From the NCBI GenBank assembly GCA_023433925.1, contig JAEYTO010000099.1, positions 1-37,505 on the forward strand: a stretch of 37,505 nucleotides of DNA, given 5' to 3'. A program made the translations under genes and the position numbers. This DNA is from Pseudomonadota bacterium (GTDB lineage: Bacteria; Desulfobacterota; Desulfovibrionia; Desulfovibrionales; Desulfovibrionaceae). Below, one piece after another: positions 15,773-23,678 of the stretch. Within the stretch, counting starts at the first letter, position 1; each line of letters starts with the position of its first letter. The notes beneath the pieces are model-generated. The model made no database searches, was not told the origin of the DNA, and saw nothing but the letters and a program-made list of their open reading frames with translations.

Positions 15773-17326
15773 CTAGGCCCTGGTGACCAGGGGCTTGCCG
15801 GTCATCTGCCCGGGCACGGGCAGGCCCATGCACGCGAGCAGCGTGGGCGCGATGTCACCCAGGATGCCGCCGGCGCGCAAAGCGACCTTGTCCGCGGTCA
15901 GCTCGGCCCCGGCCTCGACATGGACGAAGGGCACCGGGTTCTTGCTGTGCGCGGTCTGGCTGCCTCCCTTGTCGTCGAGCATCTCCTCGGCGTTGCCGTG
16001 GTCCGCGGTGATGAACAGCCGGCCGCCGACCGAGAGCACGTCCTCCGCGATGCGCGCCACGCAGTCGTCCACGACCTTGGCCGCCTCCATGACCGCGGGA
16101 ATGACGCCCGTGTGGCCGACCATGTCCAGGTTGGCCAGGTTGCAGACCGTGAGGTCGTAGCCACGCCATGCGGCCAGCAGCTTCTCCGTGACCGGGCGCG
16201 CGCTCATTTCCGGCTTGAGATTGTAGGTGGCCACCTCGCGGGGCGAAGGCACCAAGATGCGCTCCTCGCCTGGGAAGGGCTCCTCGCGGCCACAGCTCAG
16301 GAAATAAGTCACGTGGGCATACTTCTCGGTCTCGGCGATGCGCAGCTGCTTGAGGCCGGCCTCCGCGACCACCTGGCCCAGGGACTTGTCCACGGACTGC
16401 GGCGGGAAGGCCGCGGGCAGGGGAAACTCGGCATCGTACTCGGTCATGGTCGTCAATGAGGCCAGCCTGGGCCAGGCCTTGCGGGCGAAGCCCTTGAAAT
16501 CCGGGTCGAACAGGGCCCGCGTGATCTGCCGGGCGCGGTCGGCGCGGAAGTTGAAGAAGATGACCGCGTCGCCGTCGCGCAGCGTGCCGATGGGCGCGCC
16601 GTTCGCGTCCGCCACAAGGCGCGGCTTGACGAACTCGTCCGTCTCGCCCGCGGCGTAGGCTTCCTCGATGGCCTTGACCGGGTCGGTGACCATCTGGCCC
16701 TGGCCCTGGGTCAAGGCGTCGTAGGCCAGCTCGTTGCGCTCCCAGCGCTTGTCGCGGTCCATGGCCCAGTAGCGGCCCATGACCGAGGCCACGCGGCCAA
16801 CGCCGAGCTCGCGCGTCTTCTCGACTAGATTCCTCACGTAGCCGGCGCCGCTGCTGGGCGGTGTGTCCCGGCCGTCCAGAAAGGCGTGCACGAGCACATC
16901 ACTCACGCCATGACGCCTGGCCAGCTCCAGCAGGGCGAAGATGTGCCTCTCGTGGCTGTGCACGCCGCCGTCCGAGACCAGGCCCATGAGGTGCAGCCGG
17001 CCGTTCTTGCCGGCCGCTCGGGCCGCCTGAACCAGGGCCGGGTTCTCGAAGAAGCTGCCGTCCTCGATGGCCACGTCGATGCGGGTCATGTCCTGGTAGA
17101 TGACGCGACCCGCGCCGATGTTCATATGCCCTACCTCGGAGTTGCCCATGAACCCGTCGGGCAGGCCCACCGCCCTGCCGGAGCAGGCCAGCATGGTGGA
17201 AGGATATGTTTCGCGCAGCCTGTCCAGGGTCGGAGTCCCGGCCATGCACACGGCGTTGCCGGGCCCCTTCTCGGCGCAGCCCCAGCCGTCGAGGATGAGC
17301 AGCAAGGTCGGCTTAGTCTGCTTCAT
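15773..17326 (-). CDS. gpmI: 2,3-bisphosphoglycerate-independent phosphoglycerate mutase
   Basis: GpmI interconverts 3- and 2-phosphoglycerate through a phosphoserine intermediate and needs Mn2+. The 517-aa length fits. The N-terminal metal motif is LLILDGWG. The catalytic serine is S63 in GNSEVGHMNIGAGR. DGRDTPPSSG and the C-terminal metal ligands in NLANLDMVGHTG and ITADHGNAEEM are present. The start overlaps the rsfS 3' end by 14 bp and the upstream bases are C-rich, with no Shine-Dalgarno. Expression therefore probably depends on coupling to rsfS translation. Confidence 0.96.
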   Translation of the reverse strand: MKQTKPTLLLILDGWGCAEKGPGNAVCMAGTPTLDRLRETYPSTMLACSGRAVGLPDGFMGNSEVGHMNIGAGRVIYQDMTRIDVAIEDGSFFENPALVQAARAAGKNGRLHLMGLVSDGGVHSHERHIFALLELARRHGVSDVLVHAFLDGRDTPPSSGAGYVRNLVEKTRELGVGRVASVMGRYWAMDRDKRWERNELAYDALTQGQGQMVTDPVKAIEEAYAAGETDEFVKPRLVADANGAPIGTLRDGDAVIFFNFRADRARQITRALFDPDFKGFARKAWPRLASLTTMTEYDAEFPLPAAFPPQSVDKSLGQVVAEAGLKQLRIAETEKYAHVTYFLSCGREEPFPGEERILVPSPREVATYNLKPEMSARPVTEKLLAAWRGYDLTVCNLANLDMVGHTGVIPAVMEAAKVVDDCVARIAEDVLSVGGRLFITADHGNAEEMLDDKGGSQTAHSKNPVPFVHVEAGAELTADKVALRAGGILGDIAPTLLACMGLPVPGQMTGKPLVTRA

Positions 17327-17699
17327 GGAGGGGGAGCTCGATTGGTTTGCCCTCGGACCAAAGGCCCTCGATGTTGTAGAACCCGCGGTTGTCGGCCTGG
17401 AAGATGTGCACGAGCACGTCGTTGAGGTCCACGAGGATCCAGGCGCCTTGTGGAAAGCCTTCCATGCCGAGATATTCGAGCTTCTCCTCGGCTATTCTGT
17501 CCAGCAGATGATTGGCCAAGCCCTGGGCGTGGCGCACGCTGGTGGCCGTGGCCACCACGAATGCCTCGGTTATGGGGCTCAGGCCGCGCACGTCGATGGC
17601 GCGGACATCGATGGCCTTCTTGTCACGCAGCCATCCGGCCACGGCCTTGGCCTTGTCGATGGTGAGCATGGTCCTGGCTCTTTCCTTGGCCTTTTGCAT
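17313..17699 (-). CDS. rsfS: Ribosome silencing factor RsfS (RsfA/YbeB)
   Basis: RsfS binds ribosomal protein uL14 and blocks subunit joining, lowering translation in starvation. The 128-aa protein shows the DUF143/Iojap pattern: KKAIDVRAIDVRGLSPITEAFVVATATS, then HAQGLANHLLD and GAWILVDLNDVLVHIF. The ATG at 17699 has a strong AAGGAG site; an ATG at 17669 (MLTIDKAKAV) is the other option. In many bacteria rsfS sits near nadD; here it overlaps gpmI instead. Confidence 0.92.
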   Translation of the reverse strand: MQKAKERARTMLTIDKAKAVAGWLRDKKAIDVRAIDVRGLSPITEAFVVATATSVRHAQGLANHLLDRIAEEKLEYLGMEGFPQGAWILVDLNDVLVHIFQADNRGFYNIEGLWSEGKPIELPLHEAD

Positions 17700-18034
17700 G
17701 AAACTCCTTGCCGGCTGCCCCGCGCGGCGGGCCTTGCGGCTCTCTCCCCCCGACTTCGCCGGGCCGCGAAGCGCCTCATTTGGATCATAAGTGTCGAACG
17801 CGAAACGATAATGCATTCCCCGCCACCTCGCAATGGCTCCAGGCTCATCCTTTTCCGGACCCCGGACGGTTCCTGACCCAAGCTCCCGGATTCAGGGAAA
17901 AAACTTGACTGCCGAGCGCCCTCTCGGGCACAAAAATCATTCCGGCCCAGCACGTCCTTGAACCGCCGGCCCGGCGACCTTCCCTTGCGTCGCGCAGCGC
18001 CGCACATGAATCACCAGCGCCCTGGAGGAGTCGG
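17700..18034. other. Divergent promoter region between rsfS and paaK-like gene
   Basis: This 335-bp gap separates divergent genes. I see no credible gene. On the + strand, TTGACT at 17905-17910 is a good -35, but the matching -10 (near 17928-17937, CACAAAAAT) is poor. A GGAGGAG ribosome site for the downstream ATG ends the region. No recognisable operator or riboswitch. Confidence 0.5.
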
Positions 18035-19336
18035 ATGATCTTCGACGTCGACAAGGAGACACTTCCGCGCGAGGACCTGGAGGCACTACAGCTCCGGCGC
18101 CTCAAGTCCGTGGTGGAGCGGGTCCACGCCAACGTGCCCTTCTACCGGAACAAGCTCGATGAACTCGGCGTGAATCCCGCCGACATCCGCAAGTTGTCGG
18201 ACGTCCGCCTGCTGCCCTTCACCGAGAAGCAGGACCTGCGCAACAACTACCCCTTCGGGCTCTTCGCCGTGCCCAAGGCGAATGTCGTGCGCATCCATGC
18301 CTCCTCGGGCACCACGGGCAAGGCCACCGTCGTCGGCTACACGGCCCGCGACGTGGACAACTGGGCGCAGCTCATGGCCCGCTCGTTCATGGCCGCCGGC
18401 GCCACGAGCCAGGACATCGTGCACAACGCCTACGGCTACGGGCTGTTCACCGGCGGCCTGGGCGCCCACTACGGCGCGGAGCGGCTGGGCGCGACCATCG
18501 TGCCCATCTCGGGCGGCAGCACCAAGCGCCAGGTCATGCTCCTCAAGGACTTCGGCGCCACGGTGATCTGCTGCACGCCATCCTACGCCCTGTATCTATA
18601 CGAGGCCGCCCAGGAGGCAGGCATCGACTTCGCATCCCTGCCGCTCAAGGTGGGCATCTTCGGCGCCGAGCCCTGGACCGAGGAGATGCGCAAGGAGGTC
18701 GAGGCCAAGCTCCAGATCAAGGCCATCGATATCTATGGCCTGTCCGAGATCATGGGTCCGGGCGTGGCCATCGAATGCATCGAGGCCCAGAGCGGCCTGC
18801 ACATCATGGAAGATCACTTCCTGGCCGAGATCATCGACCCTGAAACGGGCGAGCCGCTGCCCCCCGGCTCCACGGGCGAGCTCGTGCTCACCACGCTGAC
18901 CAAGGAGGCCCAGCCGCTCTTGCGTTACCGCACGCGCGACATCACCTCCCTGAACCACGTTCCCTGCCGCTGCGGCCGGACCTTCGCGCGCATGCGCCGC
19001 GTTATGGGCCGCACGGACGACATGCTCATCATCCGCGGCGTGAACGTCTTCCCCTCGCAGATCGAATCCATTCTCCTGGAGACCGAGGGGCTCGCGCCCC
19101 ATTACCAGCTCATCGTGCGCCGCGAGGGCGTGCTGGACATGCTGGAGATCAACGTGGAGATCGACGAGAAGCTCTTCTCGGACGCGATCAAGAATTTACA
19201 AAGACTCGAGGCCAAGATACAGAAGAACATCAAGGAGTTCCTGGGCGTCACGGCCAGGATCAAGCTCGTGGAGCCCAAGTCCATCCAACGCTCCGAGGGC
19301 AAGGCCAAGCGCATCATCGACCAGCGGAACACGTAG
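18035..19336 (+). CDS. Phenylacetate-CoA ligase family enzyme
   Basis: A 433-aa member of the PaaK branch of adenylate-forming ligases, which activate aryl acids as CoA thioesters via an acyl-AMP. The phosphate-binding loop ASSGTTGKATVVGYT begins near residue 89. HNAYGYGLFTGGLG, IYGLSEIMGPGVA, the RYRTRDITSLN segment and the hinge GRTDDMLIIRGVNVFPSQIE follow in normal order. A GGAGGAG site precedes the ATG. The next gene is a double-ACT protein 27 bp downstream, the usual partner in anaerobes. There the pair often goes with indolepyruvate ferredoxin oxidoreductase and aromatic amino acid breakdown or synthesis from arylacetates. No such oxidoreductase is in the window. Substrate: phenylacetate or a related arylacetate, by inference. 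Confidence 0.92.
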   Translation: MIFDVDKETLPREDLEALQLRRLKSVVERVHANVPFYRNKLDELGVNPADIRKLSDVRLLPFTEKQDLRNNYPFGLFAVPKANVVRIHASSGTTGKATVVGYTARDVDNWAQLMARSFMAAGATSQDIVHNAYGYGLFTGGLGAHYGAERLGATIVPISGGSTKRQVMLLKDFGATVICCTPSYALYLYEAAQEAGIDFASLPLKVGIFGAEPWTEEMRKEVEAKLQIKAIDIYGLSEIMGPGVAIECIEAQSGLHIMEDHFLAEIIDPETGEPLPPGSTGELVLTTLTKEAQPLLRYRTRDITSLNHVPCRCGRTFARMRRVMGRTDDMLIIRGVNVFPSQIESILLETEGLAPHYQLIVRREGVLDMLEINVEIDEKLFSDAIKNLQRLEAKIQKNIKEFLGVTARIKLVEPKSIQRSEGKAKRIIDQRNT

Positions 19337-19363
19337 CGACGCACATCAACAACGAGGCTGACC

Positions 19364-19795
19364 ATGAAAGCGGACCAGCTATCCATCTTCCTGGAAAACC
19401 GAGCCGGCCGGCTGGCCGAGGTGACCAAGGCCCTGTCCGACGCGGGCATCAACATCCGCGCCCTGTCCCTGGCCGACACCTCGGACTTCGGCATCCTGCG
19501 GCTCATCGTCTCCGATTTCGAGAAGGCCCGCCAGATGCTCAAGGACCGCGGATTCACCGTGGGCCGCACCTCGGTCGTGGCCGTGGAGGTTCCGGACAGG
19601 CCCGGCGGCCTGCACTCTCTGCTGGAGCTCTTCGGCAGGAACGGCATCAATGTCGAGTACATGTACGCCTTCGTGCAGCAGAGCGGAAAGAACGCGGTCA
19701 TCATCTTCCGCTTCGATCGCACCGAGCAGGCCATCGAAATCCTGCAAGCCAACGACGTCGGCATCATTCCCGGCTCGAAGCTCTATAGCATTTAG
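19364..19795 (+). CDS. Tandem ACT-domain amino-acid-sensing protein
   Basis: A 143-aa protein made of two ACT domains. The first covers about residues 3-68 (QLSIFLENRAGRLAEVTKAL, then GINIRALSLADTS). The second covers about 70-140 (VVAVEVPDRPGGLHSLLELF, then GINVEYMYAFVQ). ACT pairs bind amino acids at their interface. The protein has no catalytic domain and may regulate, or signal amino acid supply to, the ligase encoded 27 bp upstream. The ligand is probably aromatic or branched, but the sequence does not settle it. Confidence 0.88.
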   Translation: MKADQLSIFLENRAGRLAEVTKALSDAGINIRALSLADTSDFGILRLIVSDFEKARQMLKDRGFTVGRTSVVAVEVPDRPGGLHSLLELFGRNGINVEYMYAFVQQSGKNAVIIFRFDRTEQAIEILQANDVGIIPGSKLYSI

Positions 19796-19832
19796 ATCAG
19801 TTTGACTTTGAGACGCTCGCTCCGGCGTTGAC

Positions 19833-19959
19833 GGCGCAAGCGGATTGCGCCTACGCCCACGCGGCGGCAAGCCATGCCGACGCATGGCTTGCAGAGCATT
19901 TTCAAAAGCAAATGCCCTGGCTTTTACGCATCCACGGCGGGCGGCCTGCGCCGCCCGCC
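19833..19959. repeat. Three successive hairpins (REP/BIME-like cluster)
   Basis: Three inverted repeats lie within 127 bp after the ACT gene: a 7-bp stem GGCGCAA (19833-19839 with 19845-19851); an 11-bp perfect stem GCAAGCCATGC (19867-19877 with 19882-19892); and a 9-bp GC stem GGCGGGCGG (19936-19944 with 19951-19959). The 253-bp gap 19796-20048 holds no gene. The hairpins may act in termination or mRNA 3' protection. Confidence 0.7.
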
Positions 19960-20048
19960 TCCGCGATCAGTCCCGCCCGAGCTTCTCCATCCGGCCCTTT
20001 CCTAACAGCCCGCGCGGGGGTATGCTCCGGCTTTGACCAGGAGCACCC

Positions 20049-21482
20049 ATGCGCCTCGACCTTCTGGAACGCATTTCCGATTATGAATGGCGGCTCGCGC
20101 CGACCGGGAACATGCGCGTGCCAGGCGTGCTCTACGCCTCCGCGCCCCTCCTTGACGACATGGAGGAGGCCGTGCTCGACCAACTCGCGGGCGTGGCCGC
20201 CCTGCCCGGCGTCGCCGGTGCGGTCTACGCCATGCCCGACGCCCACACCGGCTTCGGCTTCCCCATCGGCGGCGTGGCGGCCATGGACCCGGACCGTGGA
20301 GGCGTGGTTTCGGCCGGAGGCGTGGGCTACGACATCGCCTGCGGCGTGCGCGCCTTGCTCACCGGCCTGCACGTGGAGGACCTCCTGCCCAAACAGACAG
20401 CCCTTGCCGACGCGCTCTTCGCGGTCATTCCCGCGGGCGTGGGCAGCACCGGCCGCATCAACCTGAACGACACCCAGATGGAGGCCATGCTGGCCCAGGG
20501 CGCGGCCTGGGCCGTGGACCGTGGCTGGGGCCGCAAGGATGACCTTCAGCGCATCGAGGATCGCGGAACCGCGCTCGGAGCCGAGCCCGAGCAGGTTTCT
20601 GACGAGGCCCGCAAGCGCCAGCGCGACCAGATGGGCACCCTTGGTTCGGGCAACCACTATCTGGAAGTCCAGGTCGTGGAGGAAATCCATGATCCAGCGG
20701 CGGCCGACGCCTTCGGCCTGCGCCATGGCGACGTGCTCGTGGCCATCCATTGCGGCTCCCGAGGCCTGGGACACCAGATCGGCACGGACTACATGCGGCT
20801 CATGCTCGCCGAGGCCCCCAAACATGGGCTCACCCTGCCGCACCGGGATCTGGCCTGCGCGCCCATCCGCTCGGATCTCGGCCGGCGCTATCTCGGGGCC
20901 ATGCGCGCGGGCATCAACTGCGCCCTGGCCAACCGCCAGATCATCACGCACCTCGTGCGCGAGGCCTTCGAGAGCGTCTTCCGCAAGCCTCTCGGCCTGC
21001 CTCTGCTCTACGACGTGAGCCACAATACCTGCCGCGAGGAAGAGCACCGCGTCGGGCCGGTCTCCCGGCGGCTCTTCGTGCACCGCAAGGGCGCGACAAG
21101 GGCGCTGCCGCCCGGCCATCCCGCCCTGCCCCCGGAGTTCGCCAAGGCCGGCCAACCCGTGCTCGTGGGCGGCAGCATGGGCACGTCCTCCTACGTCCTG
21201 GCCGGCACGGCCGAGAGCGAGGCCAAGGCCCTGTCCTCGGCCTGCCACGGAGCCGGCAGGCTCATGAGCCGGGGCGAGGCCAAACGCCGCTTCCAGGGCC
21301 GCGAGGTCATCGGCAGCCTCAAACGCAGGGGCATCCTCGTGCGCACCCCGGACTTCAAGGGCGTGGCCGAGGAGGCGCCGGGCGCATACAAGGACGTGGA
21401 CATGGTCATCGAGGCCACGCACGAGGCGGGCCTGGCCCGCAAGGTCGCCAGGGTCGCGCCGTTGATCAGCGTGAAAGGCTAG
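20049..21482 (+). CDS. rtcB: RtcB RNA-splicing ligase family protein
   Basis: RtcB joins RNA 2',3'-cyclic phosphate or 3'-phosphate ends to 5'-OH ends, using GTP and Mn2+. The 477-aa protein keeps the known active-site set: D95 and C98 (GYDIACGVR), N202 and H203 (GSGNHYLEVQ), H234 (IHCGSRGLGHQ), H325 (DVSHN), H400 as likely guanylated histidine (SSACHGAGR) and a C-terminal VKG. Residue 97 is alanine where the usual motif has asparagine (DINCG). The ATG at 20049 follows a CCAGGAG site. No archease, rtcA or rtcR is adjacent and transcription is apparently independent, so the physiological RNA target is open. Confidence 0.93.
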   Translation: MRLDLLERISDYEWRLAPTGNMRVPGVLYASAPLLDDMEEAVLDQLAGVAALPGVAGAVYAMPDAHTGFGFPIGGVAAMDPDRGGVVSAGGVGYDIACGVRALLTGLHVEDLLPKQTALADALFAVIPAGVGSTGRINLNDTQMEAMLAQGAAWAVDRGWGRKDDLQRIEDRGTALGAEPEQVSDEARKRQRDQMGTLGSGNHYLEVQVVEEIHDPAAADAFGLRHGDVLVAIHCGSRGLGHQIGTDYMRLMLAEAPKHGLTLPHRDLACAPIRSDLGRRYLGAMRAGINCALANRQIITHLVREAFESVFRKPLGLPLLYDVSHNTCREEEHRVGPVSRRLFVHRKGATRALPPGHPALPPEFAKAGQPVLVGGSMGTSSYVLAGTAESEAKALSSACHGAGRLMSRGEAKRRFQGREVIGSLKRRGILVRTPDFKGVAEEAPGAYKDVDMVIEATHEAGLARKVARVAPLISVKG

Positions 21483-21524
21483 AGCGCGCCACGAGCCATC
21501 CGGCGGGGCTCCTGGCCCGCGCAA

Positions 21525-21540
21525 CCTGTTTTGCAACAGG
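21525..21540 (+). terminator. Weak hairpin after rtcB
   Basis: A 6-bp perfect stem CCTGTT/AACAGG with a TTGC loop lies 43 bp after the rtcB stop. No T run follows, so it is only a possible terminator or mRNA end structure. Confidence 0.35.
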
Positions 21541-21583
21541 CCGCCAAGCCGCCGCGGGACAGCGGCAATAGTCAAGATCGGTC

Positions 21584-21611
21584 TTGCCCCGTGCCCCTGG
21601 AGAAATATAAG
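21584..21611 (+). promoter_or_regulatory. Candidate promoter of the second hybrid kinase
   Basis: TTGCCC (21584-21589) and TATAAG (21606-21611) are 16 bp apart. Transcription from here would give a leader of about 45 nt before the ATG at 21663. The leader contains GGGAGG/CCTCCC (21630-21635, 21647-21652), which could fold over the purine-rich stretch. Confidence 0.55.
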
Positions 21612-21662
21612 GTGCGAATCGTTACGAGCGGGAGGAGGGTTTCACGCCTCCCAAAGAGGGGG

Positions 21663-21689
21663 ATGCGCATATCGCCGATTCCGACCTGA
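21663..21689 (+). other. Possible 8-codon leader ORF overlapping the kinase frame
   Basis: The ATG at 21663 is preceded at once by AGAGGGGG and reads MRISPIPT then TGA (21687-21689). The frame of the kinase N-terminal domain is open across it. A CTG at 21686-21688 overlaps the stop as CTGA, like the common ATGA overlaps. So this may be a translated leader coupled to a CTG start, or the true start of the kinase broken by a one-base frameshift. Confidence 0.35.
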
Positions 21690-21745
21690 CCAGGGTCCTT
21701 CTCCTCGGCAGCCACCCGGCCATCGAGGACGTCAGGCTCTTCCTG

Positions 21746-23626
21746 GTGAACCATGACTTTTCCGTGTCCGTCCGCGAGGACCCCTGTTCCCTAGCGCCAG
21801 AGAGCGCCTCGGGAGCCTTCTGCGCCATCCTTCATCCCGGAGGCAGGCGCGAAGCCGTGGCCGAGTTCGCGCGTCGCCACTCGGCCCTCGGTCTTCGCCT
21901 GCCCGTTATTCTATTGTCCTCATGCCCTGGCCTGGAGACAGCGTCCCAGGAATGGCCTTTCGTGGCCTGCCACGCCCTCGACCGGTTGGACAAGGAGCTG
22001 CTGCTCCGGGATGTCGATCTTCTGCGCAGGGTCATGCCAGGCGTGGCAGGCGGGCTTGCCTGCCGGAATCCGGACGCGCGCCTGAAGGCCGTCCTGGCCA
22101 AGATGAGCCACGACATCCGCACGCCCATGAGCGGCATCATCGGCATGGCCGACCTGGCCTTGTCCAAGAGCGAGTCCCCCACGGCGCGCAGACATCTGGA
22201 GATGATCAGGCAGTCCGCGCAGTCGCTGCTCTCCGTCCTCAACGACACCATCGACCTCGTGCGCATGGAGTCCGGCAAGCTGGAGATCGACAGCAAGTCC
22301 TTCCGGCTGCGCGAGGCGCTTGCGCCCACCCTGGAGATCGCCGACAACTTGTGCCGGGAAAAGGGCCTATCCTTCACCAGCCATTTCGATCCATCGATCC
22401 CCGAGCACATGCTGGGCGATCCCCGGCGCCTGAGCCAGATACTGAACAATCTGCTCAACAATGCGATCAAATTCACGGAGAAGGGCCGCGTCGAGTTCAG
22501 CGCCCACAGGGCCGACAGCCCCCAGGAGCGGACCGTCAACGGACCCGGCAGAGTTCTTATCCGCTTCTCGGTCCGGGACACGGGCATAGGCATGCCCAGC
22601 TCACTCCAAAAAAGCACCCGCGACATCCTTGCGCGAGACAAGCCTCCTCAAGGCTGCCACGTTAATGGCTCGGGCCTGCATGTCGCCCTGCGATTGACTC
22701 ATCTTCTGGGAGGAGACATCGATTTCGCGAGCCTGGAGAAAGCCGGCAGCACCTTCCGGGTCACCTTGCCCTTCTCCCTGGCCGACCGGCAGGACGAGCG
22801 CCAGGCGGTTGCCAGGCAGCCCGAGAAGGCCTCGGGCATGGGCGCGCTGAGCATCCTCCTGGTCGAGGACAACAAGGTCAATCAGCTTTTCACCAAGGAG
22901 ATGCTCCTGTCCGAGGGACACAGCGTCGAGGTGGCCGAGAACGGCAGGGAGGCCCTGGACATCCTGGCGCGCAGGCGCTTCGATATCGTGCTCATGGACA
23001 TCCAGATGCCCATCATGGACGGCATGGAGGCAACCCAGCGCATCCGCGATGCCAAGTCCGGCGTCCTGGACCATGACGTGCCCATCGTGGCCCTCACGGC
23101 CCATGCCATCAAGGGTGACCGGGAGCGATTCATCAAGGCCGGAATGACCGACTACATCGCCAAGCCCGTGGATTTCCGCAAGCTCTTCGGGCTCATGGCC
23201 ACGATCTTTCCCAACCGGAAGATCATCTCCGGCAAGGCTCCGCGGCCCTCTCCCGCCCCTGTCCAGCCGGAACAGGCCAGCCGGGCCATCGACCCTGAAT
23301 GGCTCGAAAAGATGCTCACCTCCAGACGGGATTTCCTGAGCCGCATGTTCGAGGTCTTTGTGCGCGAGGAGCCTCTGCGCCTGGAGAAAACCGAGAAGGC
23401 CCTGGAGTCCGGGGACATGGAGATCCTGCGCTTCCTGGCCCACTCCATCAAGGGCGCCACGGCCACCATGGGCGCGTATGGCGCCAAGGAGCACGCCGCG
23501 GCCCTGGAGCAGGCGGCCAAGCGCCAGGACCTGGACGATGCCCGACGCCAGTTCGGGCTGCTGGCCCAGGAGATGTCCAGGGTTCTGGATTTCATGCGCG
23601 GCTTCCTGGCCGAGAAGGACGCCTGA
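21746..23626 (+). CDS. Hybrid histidine kinase: degenerate receiver-HisKA-HATPase-REC-HPt
   Basis: This is a soluble phosphorelay kinase, 626 aa from the GTG at 21746. The N-terminal region (to about 100) reads as a receiver-like fold that begins upstream of the GTG (TRVLLLGSHPAIEDVRLFL, codons 21689-21745) and lacks the usual acidic residues, so it is probably a pseudo-receiver. H122 in KMSHDIRTPMSG is the phosphoacceptor. The N box is at 228-243 and G1 is DTGIGM. The G2 region reads NGSGLHVAL instead of the usual GTGLGLA. A normal receiver (about 368-488) has phosphoacceptor D418. A C-terminal HPt domain has H566 in AHSIKGATATMG. No ATG, GTG or TTG exists in frame for the full first domain, so the true start is open. 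There is no membrane segment; the input signal is unknown. Confidence 0.85.
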   Translation: MNHDFSVSVREDPCSLAPESASGAFCAILHPGGRREAVAEFARRHSALGLRLPVILLSSCPGLETASQEWPFVACHALDRLDKELLLRDVDLLRRVMPGVAGGLACRNPDARLKAVLAKMSHDIRTPMSGIIGMADLALSKSESPTARRHLEMIRQSAQSLLSVLNDTIDLVRMESGKLEIDSKSFRLREALAPTLEIADNLCREKGLSFTSHFDPSIPEHMLGDPRRLSQILNNLLNNAIKFTEKGRVEFSAHRADSPQERTVNGPGRVLIRFSVRDTGIGMPSSLQKSTRDILARDKPPQGCHVNGSGLHVALRLTHLLGGDIDFASLEKAGSTFRVTLPFSLADRQDERQAVARQPEKASGMGALSILLVEDNKVNQLFTKEMLLSEGHSVEVAENGREALDILARRRFDIVLMDIQMPIMDGMEATQRIRDAKSGVLDHDVPIVALTAHAIKGDRERFIKAGMTDYIAKPVDFRKLFGLMATIFPNRKIISGKAPRPSPAPVQPEQASRAIDPEWLEKMLTSRRDFLSRMFEVFVREEPLRLEKTEKALESGDMEILRFLAHSIKGATATMGAYGAKEHAAALEQAAKRQDLDDARRQFGLLAQEMSRVLDFMRGFLAEKDA

Positions 23627-23678
23627 GCGGACCTGACCCGCATGGCCAGGCCCGCCGGGCTGCTGCTGCCGGCACCGC

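Noticed and set aside
19833..19959. CRISPR array
   Set aside because: The three palindromes differ in sequence and length and are not regularly spaced repeats with spacers.
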